A stretch of DNA of 64,000 nucleotides, taken from assembly GCA_047967505.1 (NCBI GenBank), contig CM106539.1. One strand, 5' to 3'. The notes beneath the pieces are model-generated. The model saw only the letters and a program-made list of their open reading frames with translations, made no database searches and had not been told where the DNA came from. The translations under genes were made by a program, and so were the position numbers. Positions 37,401 through 43,146 of the stretch are shown one piece after another. Numbering within the stretch: position 1 is the first letter of the stretch; every line of letters starts with the position of its first letter. This DNA comes from Dipteris shenzhenensis (Eukaryota; Polypodiophyta; Polypodiopsida; Gleicheniales).

Positions 37401-38652
37401 TTGCACAGAAAACAATCCTTCCCTCATTCTGAGCAGGAGTAGCATCACTTAGACTTTCTGTATCTAAAAGCGAAGCTTGGACAGAAGCTGCACCTGTAGA
37501 CGGTTCAGATGAACCAGAGCTAGATCTCGAACTTGCAGAATCCAGGAAAGAAACTCGATGCATTGATGAAAGGATAAATGATGAAGGCCGGACATTCCTC
37601 AAGACAACGCCCTGTGCATGTGCCAGATCCACAAACTCCAAAATTTGTTTAAAAATGTGCAAGCACTCAAAACGATCCACAACTCGCCCAGGCCTACTAA
37701 GCCACTGTGACAAAGTAATGCTTTCATTACCACCACCATCCCTGGGAATGCATCCCCCAGCAAATGAAGGCAACTCTGGCTGCTCACAAAGTGCTGATGC
37801 TGCTTGACAGCCTTGATCGGCCTCTTCAATTGAGTCTGCCAATTTTGTTCTTTTCACGGAAGCATCTTCAGATGCATAGAGAGTTCCTGAGTTGACTGTA
37901 ATAGCATCATTGGAAACAAAGCGAGCCTGTTTTCTTTTAAACTCTGCAAAACTCATCTTCGGGGGGTCTTTATAGAGGGACTGTGTACTGCTTGATTCCC
38001 GCCTTTGATCCTGATCTACACCTGCACCCTTACTGCTTCTAAGTTTCTCAGCTGAAACTGGGTTCTCAAGCTCAGTGCCCGCAGTAATTTGAGGATACTT
38101 GTCAGGCCAACAATCACTTGGTAAAGATTCCTGAACAAAATTGTGCTTCAAGACCCATTGCTGTATTTGCTGTTGACGAATTTCCTGCCTGTAATTCTCA
38201 GCTTGCTTGCTGAAGAAGGCCCTTGGGTCAGTCCTTAATCCTAAAGTCTTACCTGAGAGGTCAGTTCTAACGGAAGAAATGTTGTGAGCATCCACTGCAA
38301 AAGCTTTTGGTCTCATGAAAGAAGGCTGACCTCCAGTACCACCTTCTTTCCTTTCACTATTGCCAGCCACAGCTTTTGAAGCCCCAGCAGAAGGCAGACC
38401 TAGAGCAAAATTGGATTTTACAGTGCAAGCGGAACTGCAAGCGGACATGCCTTCAGACTTTACCCCCAATCTTCTGTCTGGTAAGCCTTCTGTGGTACAT
38501 CGTTCAGATTCTCTGGCTACCTGTCCTCGACCTGAGCTGAATTGCTGAAGATCGCCCTGTTCATCTCCACCAGTGGCAACTATAATCCCAGTCCCATGAT
38601 CAACCTTGGATGTCCAATCACCAGTTTCCCAATGAAAACTACTTCCCTCCAT
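2882..38652 (-). CDS. SPA: SPA1-family protein (COP1 partner), complete seven-exon gene
   Basis: Joined exons: 38652-36934, 32867-32710, 17319-16350, 4365-4219, 4005-3688, 3244-3185 and 3073-2882, giving 1,188 codons with the stop. Every intron has GT-AG ends and phases match (0, 2, 0, 0, 0, 0). SPA proteins join COP1 in a nuclear CUL4-DDB1 E3 ligase that degrades light-signalling factors such as HY5 in the dark. Visible parts: an SPA-type start (MEGSS), a kinase-like domain at about residues 311-622, a coiled coil at about 630-705 with a further helix at 767-798, and WD40 repeats from about 851 to the end, closing with the SPA-typical IKVLEMV. The kinase-like region reads NVRPSSF where active kinases have HRDLKPxN, so the catalytic Asp is absent, as in SPA proteins generally. 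At 1,187 aa it is longer than Arabidopsis SPA1 (1,029 aa), mostly in the N-terminal half. Which SPA1-4 paralogue it matches cannot be settled here. Confidence 0.93.
3185..3244 (-). CDS. SPA: SPA exon 6: short WD40 exon
   Basis: 60 nt (20 codons), residues 1105-1124, [20 protein letters not shown], a well-conserved SPA/COP1 stretch in the propeller. Acceptor TTTGCAG, donor TCG/GTAAGC. It is so short that automatic gene finders may miss it. Confidence 0.9.
3688..4005 (-). CDS. SPA: SPA exon 5: WD40 repeats
   Basis: 318 nt (106 codons, phase 0), residues 999-1104, from [13 protein letters not shown] to YTGHTNEK. Two blades are visible, one with [13 protein letters not shown] and one with [12 protein letters not shown]. 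The acceptor is the weak-looking TAAAG. It is preferred because it keeps the frame and matches the family's order of motifs. Donor AAG/GTAAGC. Confidence 0.9.
4219..4365 (-). CDS. SPA: SPA exon 4: WD40 repeat
   Basis: 147 nt (49 codons, phase 0 at both ends), residues 950-998. It reads [13 protein letters not shown] to SVKLWNINQ, with the [11 protein letters not shown] core of a WD40 blade. Acceptor TTTCAG, donor CAG/GTACCA. Confidence 0.92.
4898..5009. repeat. Perfect 48-bp inverted repeat with 16-nt loop
   Basis: The left arm 4898-4945 and right arm 4962-5009 are exact reverse complements, separated by 16 nt (4946-4961). The arms begin AATGGCTTGC and end ACTCCATT. Any transcript through intron 3 would fold here into a long perfect hairpin. 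I see no matching full-length transposon ends around it. Confidence 0.93.
5279..5420 (+). repeat. GA-rich degenerate minisatellite
   Basis: Degenerate copies of GGATGGAGAGGTAGAAGG, pure purine-rich on the plus strand. It adjoins the left LTR of the gypsy element. Similar GGATGGAGAGCAA units continue on the other side (11564 onward), so the element probably inserted into one such array. Confidence 0.7.
5423..5944 (-). repeat. 3' LTR of the intron-3 gypsy element
   Basis: 522 bp, TG...CA bounded, clearly homologous to 11034-11563 with scattered substitutions and small indels (for example an 8-base difference in length). It lies next to the polypurine tract at 5945-5959. Confidence 0.9.
5945..5959 (-). 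other. Polypurine tract of the intron-3 gypsy element
   Basis: On the minus strand this reads AGAGGAGGGGAAGTA and ends directly at the 3' LTR. That is the position and composition expected of the plus-strand primer site for LTR elements. Confidence 0.75.
5981..7519 (-). pseudogene. Gypsy integrase with broken chromodomain
   Basis: An uninterrupted 512-codon frame. It carries the zinc-binding HHCC region (GHPGIHG, then [10 protein letters not shown]) and a DDE core: [20 protein letters not shown] (most relatives have SDRDPKF) and [10 protein letters not shown]. It ends with the VFHVSRLK motif and the first half of a chromodomain ([17 protein letters not shown]). The second half (EEDATWE) lies in another frame just downstream, so a frameshift cut the chromodomain. 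The upstream join to RNase H also needs a one-base frame change near 7530. Chromodomains usually steer integration toward marked chromatin. Confidence 0.88.
7539..8972 (-). pseudogene. Gypsy reverse transcriptase and RNase H
   Basis: A 477-codon frame with RT motifs in order: [37 protein letters not shown], and the catalytic [11 protein letters not shown]. RNase H follows with [14 protein letters not shown] and TDHQSIKY. It is in the same frame as the gag-protease part upstream but separated from it by a TAG at 8991. Its 3' end runs into a frameshift before the integrase. RT copies the element's RNA inside virus-like particles. Confidence 0.9.
8991..9896 (-). pseudogene. Gypsy gag C-terminus, zinc knuckle and protease
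   Basis: Contains a CCHC zinc knuckle ([15 protein letters not shown]) for RNA binding. An aspartic protease site reads FDPGSSHNF, where relatives have D-S-G, so the residue after the catalytic Asp is changed to Pro and activity is doubtful. It continues in frame from the gag N-terminal part across the TAG at 9930, and is closed by a TAG at 8991. Confidence 0.82.
9930..10505 (-). pseudogene. Gypsy gag N-terminal part
   Basis: The start is taken at 10505 (MADSVDPEL), since upstream codons lie in the leader. It holds the retrotransposon gag capsid region ([24 protein letters not shown]). The frame is cut by one TAG at 9930-9932, after which the same frame resumes ([11 protein letters not shown]). 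The stop sits where a glutamine codon (CAG) would fit. Confidence 0.8.
11020..11031 (-). other. Primer-binding site, initiator tRNA-Met type
   Basis: The minus strand reads TGGTATCAGAGC two bases after the 5' LTR end. This is the classic plant LTR-retrotransposon site complementary to the 3' end of initiator tRNA-Met. Confidence 0.9.
11034..11563 (-). repeat. 5' LTR of the intron-3 gypsy element
   Basis: 530 bp, TG...CA bounded, matching 5423-5944. It would hold the element's promoter and poly(A) signal. Being on the SPA sense strand, its poly(A) signal could in principle end SPA transcripts early. Confidence 0.9.
11564..12440 (+). repeat. GA-rich repeat, homopolymer tracts and degenerate GTCAAC repeats
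   Basis: 11564-11760 holds degenerate GGATGGAGAGCAA units that continue the array left of the gypsy insertion. 11820-11905 is an A- and C-rich tract with long C runs. 12000-12190 has degenerate copies of GACCAAAGTCAAC and GGTTAAC. No coding potential is seen. Confidence 0.55.
12450..13365 (+). mobile_element. LINE copy A: decayed RT plus 3' tail
   Basis: Plus-strand non-LTR retrotransposon piece. RT motifs are readable across frames: [35 protein letters not shown], then [12 protein letters not shown], where the catalytic YADD has become YADV. It continues through [14 protein letters not shown] and TYLGAVFT. Several stops interrupt it. The C-terminal zinc region is deleted. A (CT)n tract at 13223-13263 joins straight to a 3' UTR that ends in TTTC repeats, the same tail as copy B. 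Confidence 0.75.
13366..14189. other. Intronic stretch, nothing recognised
   Basis: Mixed sequence with short GA tracts. The frame at 13760-13996 has no motif that I recognise. Confidence 0.4.
14190..14850 (+). pseudogene. LINE ORF1-like remnant
   Basis: Two consecutive frames plus a third short one. A heptad-rich segment ([19 protein letters not shown]) is followed by an RRM-like stretch ([12 protein letters not shown]) and a C-terminal domain ([27 protein letters not shown]). This order (coiled coil, RRM, C-terminal domain) and the [10 protein letters not shown] ending resemble ORF1p of L1-type LINEs. Stops and frameshifts show that it is dead. The assignment rests on motif resemblance only. 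Confidence 0.5.
14945..15805 (+). mobile_element. LINE copy B: 5'-truncated C-terminus and 3' UTR
   Basis: Holds an intact 197-codon frame (14960-15553) with a zinc-binding C-terminal motif typical of LINE ORF2 ([18 protein letters not shown]), then a 3' UTR ending in TTTAATAAAATTTC and TTTC repeats at 15776-15800. Positions 15708-15800 are nearly identical to 13265-13360 of copy A, so both belong to one family. There is no RT core, consistent with 5' truncation on insertion. Confidence 0.7.
15806..16349. other. End of intron 3 next to exon 3, nothing recognised
   Basis: A (CA)n tract at about 15967-15987 and otherwise ordinary AT-rich intron. Confidence 0.4.
16350..17319 (-). CDS. SPA: SPA exon 3: coiled coil and first WD40 repeats
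   Basis: 970 nt coding residues 626-949. It starts SEVLQSEIL after acceptor GACAG and ends EGVVQ before donor GTACGC, phase 0. The first 80 residues are a heptad-rich coiled coil ([13 protein letters not shown]), the region through which SPA proteins bind COP1 and each other. A second helix follows at about 767-798. WD40 begins at about 851 with the family's [12 protein letters not shown] motif, followed by [12 protein letters not shown] and [13 protein letters not shown]. Confidence 0.93.
19738..20002 (+). repeat. Dispersed repeat, copy 1 (partner at 34560)
   Basis: About 265 bp starting GATGAATCCAAGAAC and ending ACTGAGTT. The same order of words, with scattered differences, recurs at 34560-34808 in intron 1. 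No coding motif is seen; it is probably part of a transposon family not otherwise recognised. Confidence 0.75.
20100..20331 (+). repeat. LTR-end-like segment with (CT)n tract
   Basis: A transcript-end-like stretch (TTCTATAAAGGCTTGTAC and GAATGAATGAGAGCC) is followed by a (CT)n tract at 20286-20331. It resembles the R-U5 part of a plant copia LTR, but no second copy or boundary is seen. Confidence 0.3.
20340..20720 (+). pseudogene. Ty1/copia polyprotein linker remnant
   Basis: Plus-strand text with [17 protein letters not shown] and ADEPKCLEE, the kind of linker that precedes RT in copia polyproteins (strong-basic then YEEA-like). The RT itself is missing. It is recognised by pattern only. 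Confidence 0.4.
20822..21110 (+). repeat. Dispersed repeat, copy 1 (partner at 28738)
   Basis: Related to 28738-29030. Both can be translated to a similar string ([29 protein letters not shown]), so the repeat may come from a coding part of an unknown element. Copy 1 contains a 67-codon frame (20917-21117). Confidence 0.6.
21168..21555 (+). mobile_element. LINE piece C: start of RT domain
   Basis: Contains [21 protein letters not shown] and [20 protein letters not shown], the entry to the RT domain of plant L1-like LINE ORF2. It stops soon after. 21556-21917, between this and the gypsy LTR, shows nothing I recognise. Confidence 0.65.
22225..22231 (+). promoter_or_regulatory. TATA box in gypsy LTR
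   Basis: TATAAAA in the context GAGCCTATAAAAGAAGG, about 300 bp into the LTR. The transcript would start near 22255 and run antisense to SPA toward exon 2. Confidence 0.6.
23114..23119 (+). terminator. Poly(A) signal in gypsy LTR
   Basis: AATAAA in AAGAATAAAGTGAGCC, about 220 bp before the LTR end, the usual place for the R region of an LTR. Confidence 0.5.
23338..23349 (+). other. Primer-binding site, initiator tRNA-Met type
   Basis: TGGTATCAGAGC one base after the LTR end CA. Confidence 0.9.
23419..24843 (+). pseudogene. Gypsy gag, zinc knuckle and protease
   Basis: Start taken at 23419 ([10 protein letters not shown]). An SR-rich basic patch ([19 protein letters not shown], residues about 71-90) precedes the gag capsid region ([43 protein letters not shown]). 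One TAA at 24073-24075 interrupts the frame, which then resumes. A CCHC knuckle ([15 protein letters not shown]) and protease site (FDSGATHNF) follow. The frame ends at 24843 because of a small indel, and RT continues in another frame. Confidence 0.85.
24830..26320 (+). pseudogene. Gypsy reverse transcriptase and RNase H
   Basis: 496 codons with [38 protein letters not shown], catalytic [10 protein letters not shown], and RNase H motifs ([30 protein letters not shown]). The TAG at 26318 stands where the family has Trp (RHMKW), a TGG to TAG change. The same frame then continues to about 26600 ([14 protein letters not shown]). Confidence 0.9.
26321..26600 (+). pseudogene. Gypsy RNase H end, truncated before integrase
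   Basis: Same frame as the RT. It has the [16 protein letters not shown] motif that closes RNase H, then the linker to [12 protein letters not shown], where gypsy identity ends at about 26600. The HHCC zinc region and catalytic core of the integrase are absent. Confidence 0.8.
26601..28625 (+). mobile_element. LINE piece D: RT core to poly(A) tail, with internal duplication
   Basis: Plus-strand L1-like ORF2 from mid-RT onward: [29 protein letters not shown], then [11 protein letters not shown] (relatives have ADD), the thumb region, and a C-terminal zinc motif ([19 protein letters not shown]). It ends in a 3' UTR and 12 A at 28614-28625. A 289-bp tandem duplication (26935-27223, 27224-27512) breaks the frame. 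The long frame 27280-28278 covers the C-terminal part. Confidence 0.8.
26935..27512 (+). repeat. 289-bp tandem duplication inside LINE
   Basis: Two adjacent copies, 26935-27223 and 27224-27512, differ at only a few positions (for example CAATCAAGG against CAATGAAGG, GTCAAGC against GTCAAAC). 289 is not a multiple of 3, so it shifts the frame. Confidence 0.92.
28738..29030 (+). repeat. Dispersed repeat, copy 2 (partner at 20822)
   Basis: Same order of words as 20822-21110, including GAGGAGCTAGTGCAAG and CCAATGAATCCCTT-like text. It lies just after the LINE poly(A) tail. Confidence 0.6.
29850..30330 (-). pseudogene. Strongly decayed gypsy RT / RNase H
   Basis: Minus-strand translation shows [22 protein letters not shown] and, further on, a string like VSSFAMG..LF that recalls the RNase H ADAS motif. 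Stops and frameshifts are frequent, so this is an old copy. The flanks 29031-29849 and 30331-30540 show nothing clear. Confidence 0.5.
30540..31110 (+). repeat. LTR-like segment with TATA box
   Basis: GGCTGCCACGTAGG and CCACATGGGCAGC repeats followed by a TATATAAAG (about 31008) recall the U3 of the gypsy LTR at 21918, which has similar CACGTGGCAG words and a TATA box. No boundaries or second copy can be fixed, so this is a weak call. Confidence 0.3.
31566..31720 (+). repeat. Degenerate ACTAGTTAGTT repeats
   Basis: Repeated words GTAACTAGTTAGTT and CTAGTTA over about 150 bp. Related CTAACC-type repeats occur at 45790-46050. Confidence 0.6.
31799..32290 (+). repeat. Compound microsatellite: (GA)n, (TA/TACA)n, (GA)n
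   Basis: (GA)n at 31799-31841, then about 420 bp of almost strictly alternating purine-pyrimidine TATACA/TATGTA sequence, then (GA)n at about 32270-32290. All open frames inside it (MYIHIYMY-like) are products of the repeat. Confidence 0.95.
32710..32867 (-). CDS. SPA: SPA exon 2: C-lobe of the kinase-like domain
   Basis: 158 nt coding residues 574 to the first two bases of 626 ([10 protein letters not shown] ... [12 protein letters not shown]), a very typical SPA segment. The donor is CAG/GTGAAG. The acceptor is a TAGCAG pair, and the second AG gives the conserved FE-LFC join. The exon lies between a 15.4-kb and a 4.1-kb intron and contains no stop. Confidence 0.9.
33508..33550 (+). repeat. 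(CT)n microsatellite
   Basis: About 21 CT units in SPA intron 1. Confidence 0.95.
34409..34441 (+). repeat. (GA)n microsatellite
   Basis: About 16 GA units in SPA intron 1. Confidence 0.95.
34560..34808 (+). repeat. Dispersed repeat, copy 2 (partner at 19738)
   Basis: Matches 19738-20002 through words such as AGTCACTCATAAGATT and ACTTGAGCATCCATTTAT, with some substitutions and small indels. Confidence 0.75.
36158..36352 (+). repeat. Short tandem duplication, offset 112 bp
   Basis: A unit of about 80 bp (TTTCAGCAATATAGAATACA ... AGATGCAT) at 36158-36240 recurs at 36270-36352. A partial extra piece (TTACCAATATTATCAATGCC) lies between them at 36241-36260. Confidence 0.85.
36934..38652 (-). 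CDS. SPA: SPA exon 1: N-terminal region and most of the kinase-like domain
   Basis: Codes residues 1-573 and ends in phase 0 at ...GVLLFE, followed by donor GTACGA. The start at 38652 is chosen because MEGSS is the opening seen in SPA family members and the frame is open from there. Residues 150-175 (QQWVLKHNF) form the N-terminal SPA motif. The kinase-like part starts at about 311 (SQWLSRPGR) and includes NVRPSSF and ETWYASPEE (about 545-552). A serine-rich, low-complexity insert (about 370-535) separates the two halves of the kinase-like domain. Read-through of the donor would add 19 residues and stop. Confidence 0.92.
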
Positions 38653-40290
38653 TAAAGCAATGCAGAAAATTCATGAACGATATTTGGACCCTTTGAAACA
38701 AGATCAAGCGCCAACAAAAGCATGGATGCTAGTGTGCAATACGTGTTACATCACCAGACGTTACAAGATGGCATCAGCCAAGCTTAGTCGAGCCCAGACA
38801 TTACATGGAAAGGGAAGATAAAGCCCTGTGTACCCATACTTTATAAGCGATCCTCATAAAATTCAGAAGAAGTGTACCGAGTCAAAATATCCTTCCCAAG
38901 CAAATCTGGTCCACTATTCAAAATCCTTCCCATTCGATTTCCCAGGAGCCGTACGAATATCTGCACCAAGTAAAGGGTGACTCAGACAATTAAAAGACTG
39001 AACTGTTGGGTATACAGCAGAACATATACTTTTGTAAGACTAGAATATATCCAATCTTCTCAATTCATTTATAGAAGAACGTTTTGAAAAAAACAAAGAT
39101 TATGGATCTAAACTTTAAACGGCACATCACGAGAGACGGATTGCATGCATGTTGTCCAAACACGACCTGCATGTATATTAATGGCAACCCTAAAGTTCTG
39201 CGTCAATTAACGGGTATTGAAGCGTTAGCACAACCCTACACAATGGTACATGTCAAAATTGCACAAAACAAATCATCTCTGATAGCGTTAATCCAGAGGA
39301 TATGGGCATGGCACCTAAAAAATAGAACTTGCAGCAACCTGATTGTCAACAGCACTGGGAGGAATCAGTGGCTCAAACAGCCTTCAAAAACATGGATACA
39401 AGGAAAGGGAAAATAACAGAGCCATGGCTTTGTCTCATTCGTAGGAAGGCACCCACTACTCCAGTAATAAGGCCTTGACTGATATGCAACGCACAACAAT
39501 GCGAAAAAAGAGAGTAACTCACAATGACTGCAGTGGTAAGTCCCCAAGGCAGGTCAGGTAGGTTAACGTGATGCTTGCTGTCTTTCGAAGGCGCAAGAGA
39601 ATTTAAACCGACCGTCGACATATGCGACTACCCAATTTTTTCGTCGTCATCTTGATCCATGACGGAAGCTTGAGCGAGCGCTCAGAGCCACTCTACAAAA
39701 TGAAAGTTGGCGACCGCTCCACCAGAGTCTTCCCACATGCAACCACTGCTCTACAGCCCAATTCCGGAATTCTCTCGGGCTGTGCCGGCGAATGTCCGCT
39801 AGCACTCCGCCGCCCGAAACCAAGCCAGAGTTCAGGCGCCCAGGTGCGGATCCCACGGTACAATTGGGGGAGGGGCAATGCAGGAGGGGGGTGCAAGCGC
39901 GGGCAATGGATGGGAAATGGGGAGGTGGAGGGGGCGGGAAAAGGGCGAGGCGAGGGAGGAGGGAAGCGATAGAAGAGCATGAGAGGTGATATCCTGAGGT
40001 GAGCTCGCTCGCTCGCTCGCTCGCTCTCTGTCTTTCTCTCAAAAACAAACAAACAGAAGCGGGAGAGGAGGAGGAGGAGGACGATGAGGGGAGGTGGTGC
40101 TTGGCTGGGGGGCAGCCACATCAGGCCATCGCCATAGCTTTCATGCTCACTACTCATCCACTCAGCTTTGCGTCAGATTTTGATGATAATAAAAACTCTC
40201 ATTTCGGCCTAAATTTCCACGTCACCCTCGCTTCTCCTTTCCCAGCCATAAGAATCTCCCCCCCCCTCGTGCCCCCATGTGGTCCCCTCC

Positions 40291-40296
40291 CACGTG
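40291..40296. promoter_or_regulatory. G-box (CACGTG) upstream of SPA
   Basis: Lies in CCCACGTGGCG, a full CCACGTGG palindrome bound by bZIP factors such as HY5 and by PIF bHLH factors. It is about 1.6 kb upstream of the SPA start codon. Confidence 0.5.
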
Positions 40297-40338
40297 GCGC
40301 CCTCCCAGCCCTCCGTCCCCCTTCCCGGTCCCCACCTC

Positions 40339-40344
40339 CACGTG
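40339..40344. promoter_or_regulatory. Second G-box (CACGTG) upstream of SPA
   Basis: Lies in CTCCACGTGTTC, 48 bp from the first G-box. A third ACGT element (minus-strand TGACGTGG) lies at 40217-40224. Confidence 0.45.
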
Positions 40345-40480
40345 TTCCCCGCCCCCCCCCCCTCCCCGTCCCCTTTCTTTTTCTTTCTTTTCCGCAAGGG
40401 TTGTTTGGGATATTGGACAAGTGACTCGATTCAACATTCAAGAAGCAAGTGGGCAAACTTGCAATGTATGTACCGTAAAT

Positions 40481-42309
40481 AGAAGTCAAGACGTGGTGGA
40501 CTTAGAGTTTGTGATCATCTAACATACCCTCCAATCATGCCAAGGTCTTTAAGGTATCTAGGTATCACCAACAAGTCCATCTAGTCGTCCCTCTTAGAAA
40601 CTAGGGATAGAATAATCTTGTCAACAATAGGTATGTTTCAACCCATTCCATCTCCAAAAACATCCACAACCTCAATCCTTGAAATTGATGTGAGATCCAT
40701 GTGGGTGCCTCACATAGATGACCTCCCATTGGCTTCCTACAAAAGCTCTAGAACTACTCCCAACTACCTCTGAAACCAAGCTTTCATTGAGCTATACTCA
40801 TGCCTACTAAATCTTGAGTAGACTAAGGTCACTTGCAATCCCTCTTTAACATCAAAACACATGTAATCCCATCCACCATTAGCCGTAAACATAATTCATA
40901 ATAATGAAATAGAGGGGATACTCCTAAAAGCTTACATTTCACTAAAGAGAAGCAAGTTATTCAATATGCAAAATAAGTGCCATAATGCCCTAAAATTCAG
41001 GCTAAGAAAATTTGTAAATCTTTGTTTTCAACCATTACCATGCCATTGGCACATTTAACACCCGTTTCTTTAAATCCTAATATTAATTTCATTTCACCCA
41101 TATGCATCATAGGGTCTTTTAATCCTAATACTCATGATATGGTTTTCCATACAAAACATTGTGGTTTAGCAATTATCTTAGAACAATTCTTTTAATTTCC
41201 ATGCATGTGAATCTTAGCTTGGTTTATTGAGGTGCAAAAATAGCTAACCAATTCCAAACTTGCAAAATCTCTAGAAATTTGCTTTGCAGGTGCAATGATA
41301 GAAGGTGCCCTTTAATGTAGTGCAATTATTATAATCCTAACCTCTAAGCTCATTAGATTTCAATGAATGAAATAAGAAACTTCAAATAAGGATTTTTCTT
41401 TGATTGTTTGGTGTTGTTATCGATTTTGTATAAATTGCATCCCTAGTTGATAGGGCTCAAAGCATGGCCCTTATGAGCCAATCACATTGGGGCATGGCAA
41501 TCCCATGTGCCATACCCTCCTACTAAACCAAACATGAGAGTATTTCTTGAGGACTAAAACATTAACATTGTAATAAATAAGTAATTGATATCAGAGTAAC
41601 TTCTTAAGAAACATGTCAACAAGGTGTGGGACGTGTGTTCGCCCCTTGAAACCTCCAAATAGGCAACCGAAGATCCTACGACCCACTGTTACATTAAAGC
41701 ATAGATTTGCCTTTGGGTTTCCATTCAATCCCACAAATACCACTATACCCATGCCTGCAAGATAGCAAGATCACTAATGAGGTTTCAATCATGATTTAAT
41801 GCTTAAGAAATTTATTGGTGAGAGTATAGTTTTCTAAAAGGATTTATAAATCATGCATGCACATGCTAATGATACATGTGCAGTAGGGTAACTAGCAAAA
41901 TCAAATGGTAATCATACACTTTTTGAAAAATGTTTGTAAACCAAGAATTCTAATCATGCTCACTCTTTAAAACATGAACGCATTTGACTACAATGACATG
42001 TGCATTGCAATAACATAATGAAATGATTAATGAGTCACCTCACCTCATGACAGCTCTCAAAGGTTGCATGCATCACATTCCAATTTCCAAAACATTCAAA
42101 ACAATGGTCCACACCACCATCTATTAGCTCACACAACACCTACACATTGAGTCCAAAATGCTCATGACTTCATGATCCATGTAGCATCTACATGTATGTA
42201 TGCCAAGATTGACAATATATTAATGGACATACCTAGCTAAAGGATTTTAAGAATGCTTTTAAAGTTATATTTCAAAAAAAGACAAGAACAAACCCCCCTT
42301 CCAACGTGC
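40481..42309. other. AT-rich intergenic DNA, nothing recognised
   Basis: No motif-bearing frame, RNA gene or LTR boundary that I can support. Confidence 0.45.
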
Positions 42310-42572
42310 ATGTGCATATGCATAGTGGCATATGCATGCATGCATGTGTATACATGCGTGTGTGCACACAGACACACACACACACACGTGCATGCACATA
42401 CACATACACATAGACATGCACGCACACACACACACACGCATGCACGCACACACATGCATGCATGCACAGACGCACACATGCATGCACACACAGATGCACA
42501 CACACATGCATACATACATGCATACGTATGCATGTATGTATGTATGTACATATGTATCTCTCTCTCTCTCTT

Positions 42573-42611
<39 letters not shown>

Positions 42612-42640
42612 ATATATATATATATATATACAGAGTTTTT
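42310..42640 (+). repeat. Compound CA/TG/TA microsatellite
   Basis: CACACA and CATGCATG-type repeats, then (CT)n near 42557, (TG)n at about 42582-42606 and (TA)n at about 42610-42630. Frames inside it are repeat artefacts. Confidence 0.93.
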
Positions 42641-43146
42641 TTCATCCATTCACATGCACAAATGATAAAAGGACACATTCATTGAAAAGCACCAATCCAA
42701 GACTGTTACTCATTCATTCACATGCACACGTGATTATGTCATATTCATTTACAAGCACACGTGTAAGAATGCATTTATTCACATGCACGATTGAATGAAA
42801 GTTGAATTAATTCTTAAGTACAAGTAAAAGCTAAACTCTTTTATCCATTCAAATGTGGGAGTAATAGACTCTTCAATGAACACTCATGGTCATAAGCTTG
42901 TAGGGTATTTTTTTTCCAATTCACTAAAATGCCTATACAATGTATAATCACTAAGAGAAGTGTAACAATGTATTATTCTAAAGGCCATTCACCATCCACA
43001 TAAGTAAACAATTCCAAATTCTTTCAATCAAGCACAAGTCTAAAAAACTATGCTACAATTAATATTGAAGACAAGAGAAAACATGTTCATTCACAAGCCC
43101 GAATGTGAAAGAGTATGAATGGAAGATTAAACAAACTAGTTTGGTT

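Larger units (their letters stand above)
38653..40480 (-). promoter_or_regulatory. SPA 5' leader and promoter region
   Basis: Lies directly upstream of the SPA ATG. The part nearest the gene is AT-rich. 39640-40400 is GC-rich with a (CTCG)n tract at 40003-40026 and C runs, which is typical of plant promoters and 5' UTRs. A possible 5' UTR intron acceptor (minus-strand TTGGTGCAG, near 38962) is visible, but no donor can be fixed. ACGT-core boxes lie at 40217-40224, 40291-40296 and 40339-40344. The transcription start is not determined. Many overlapping proline- or arginine-rich frames here are composition effects. Confidence 0.5.

Noticed and set aside
39622-40522. Overlapping Pro/Arg/Gly-rich frames on both strands
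   Set aside because: They occur in the GC-rich SPA leader and promoter region in all frames, with no conserved motif.
42237-42798. Cysteine/histidine-rich open frames
   Set aside because: They come from CACACA and CATGCA repeats in all frames.
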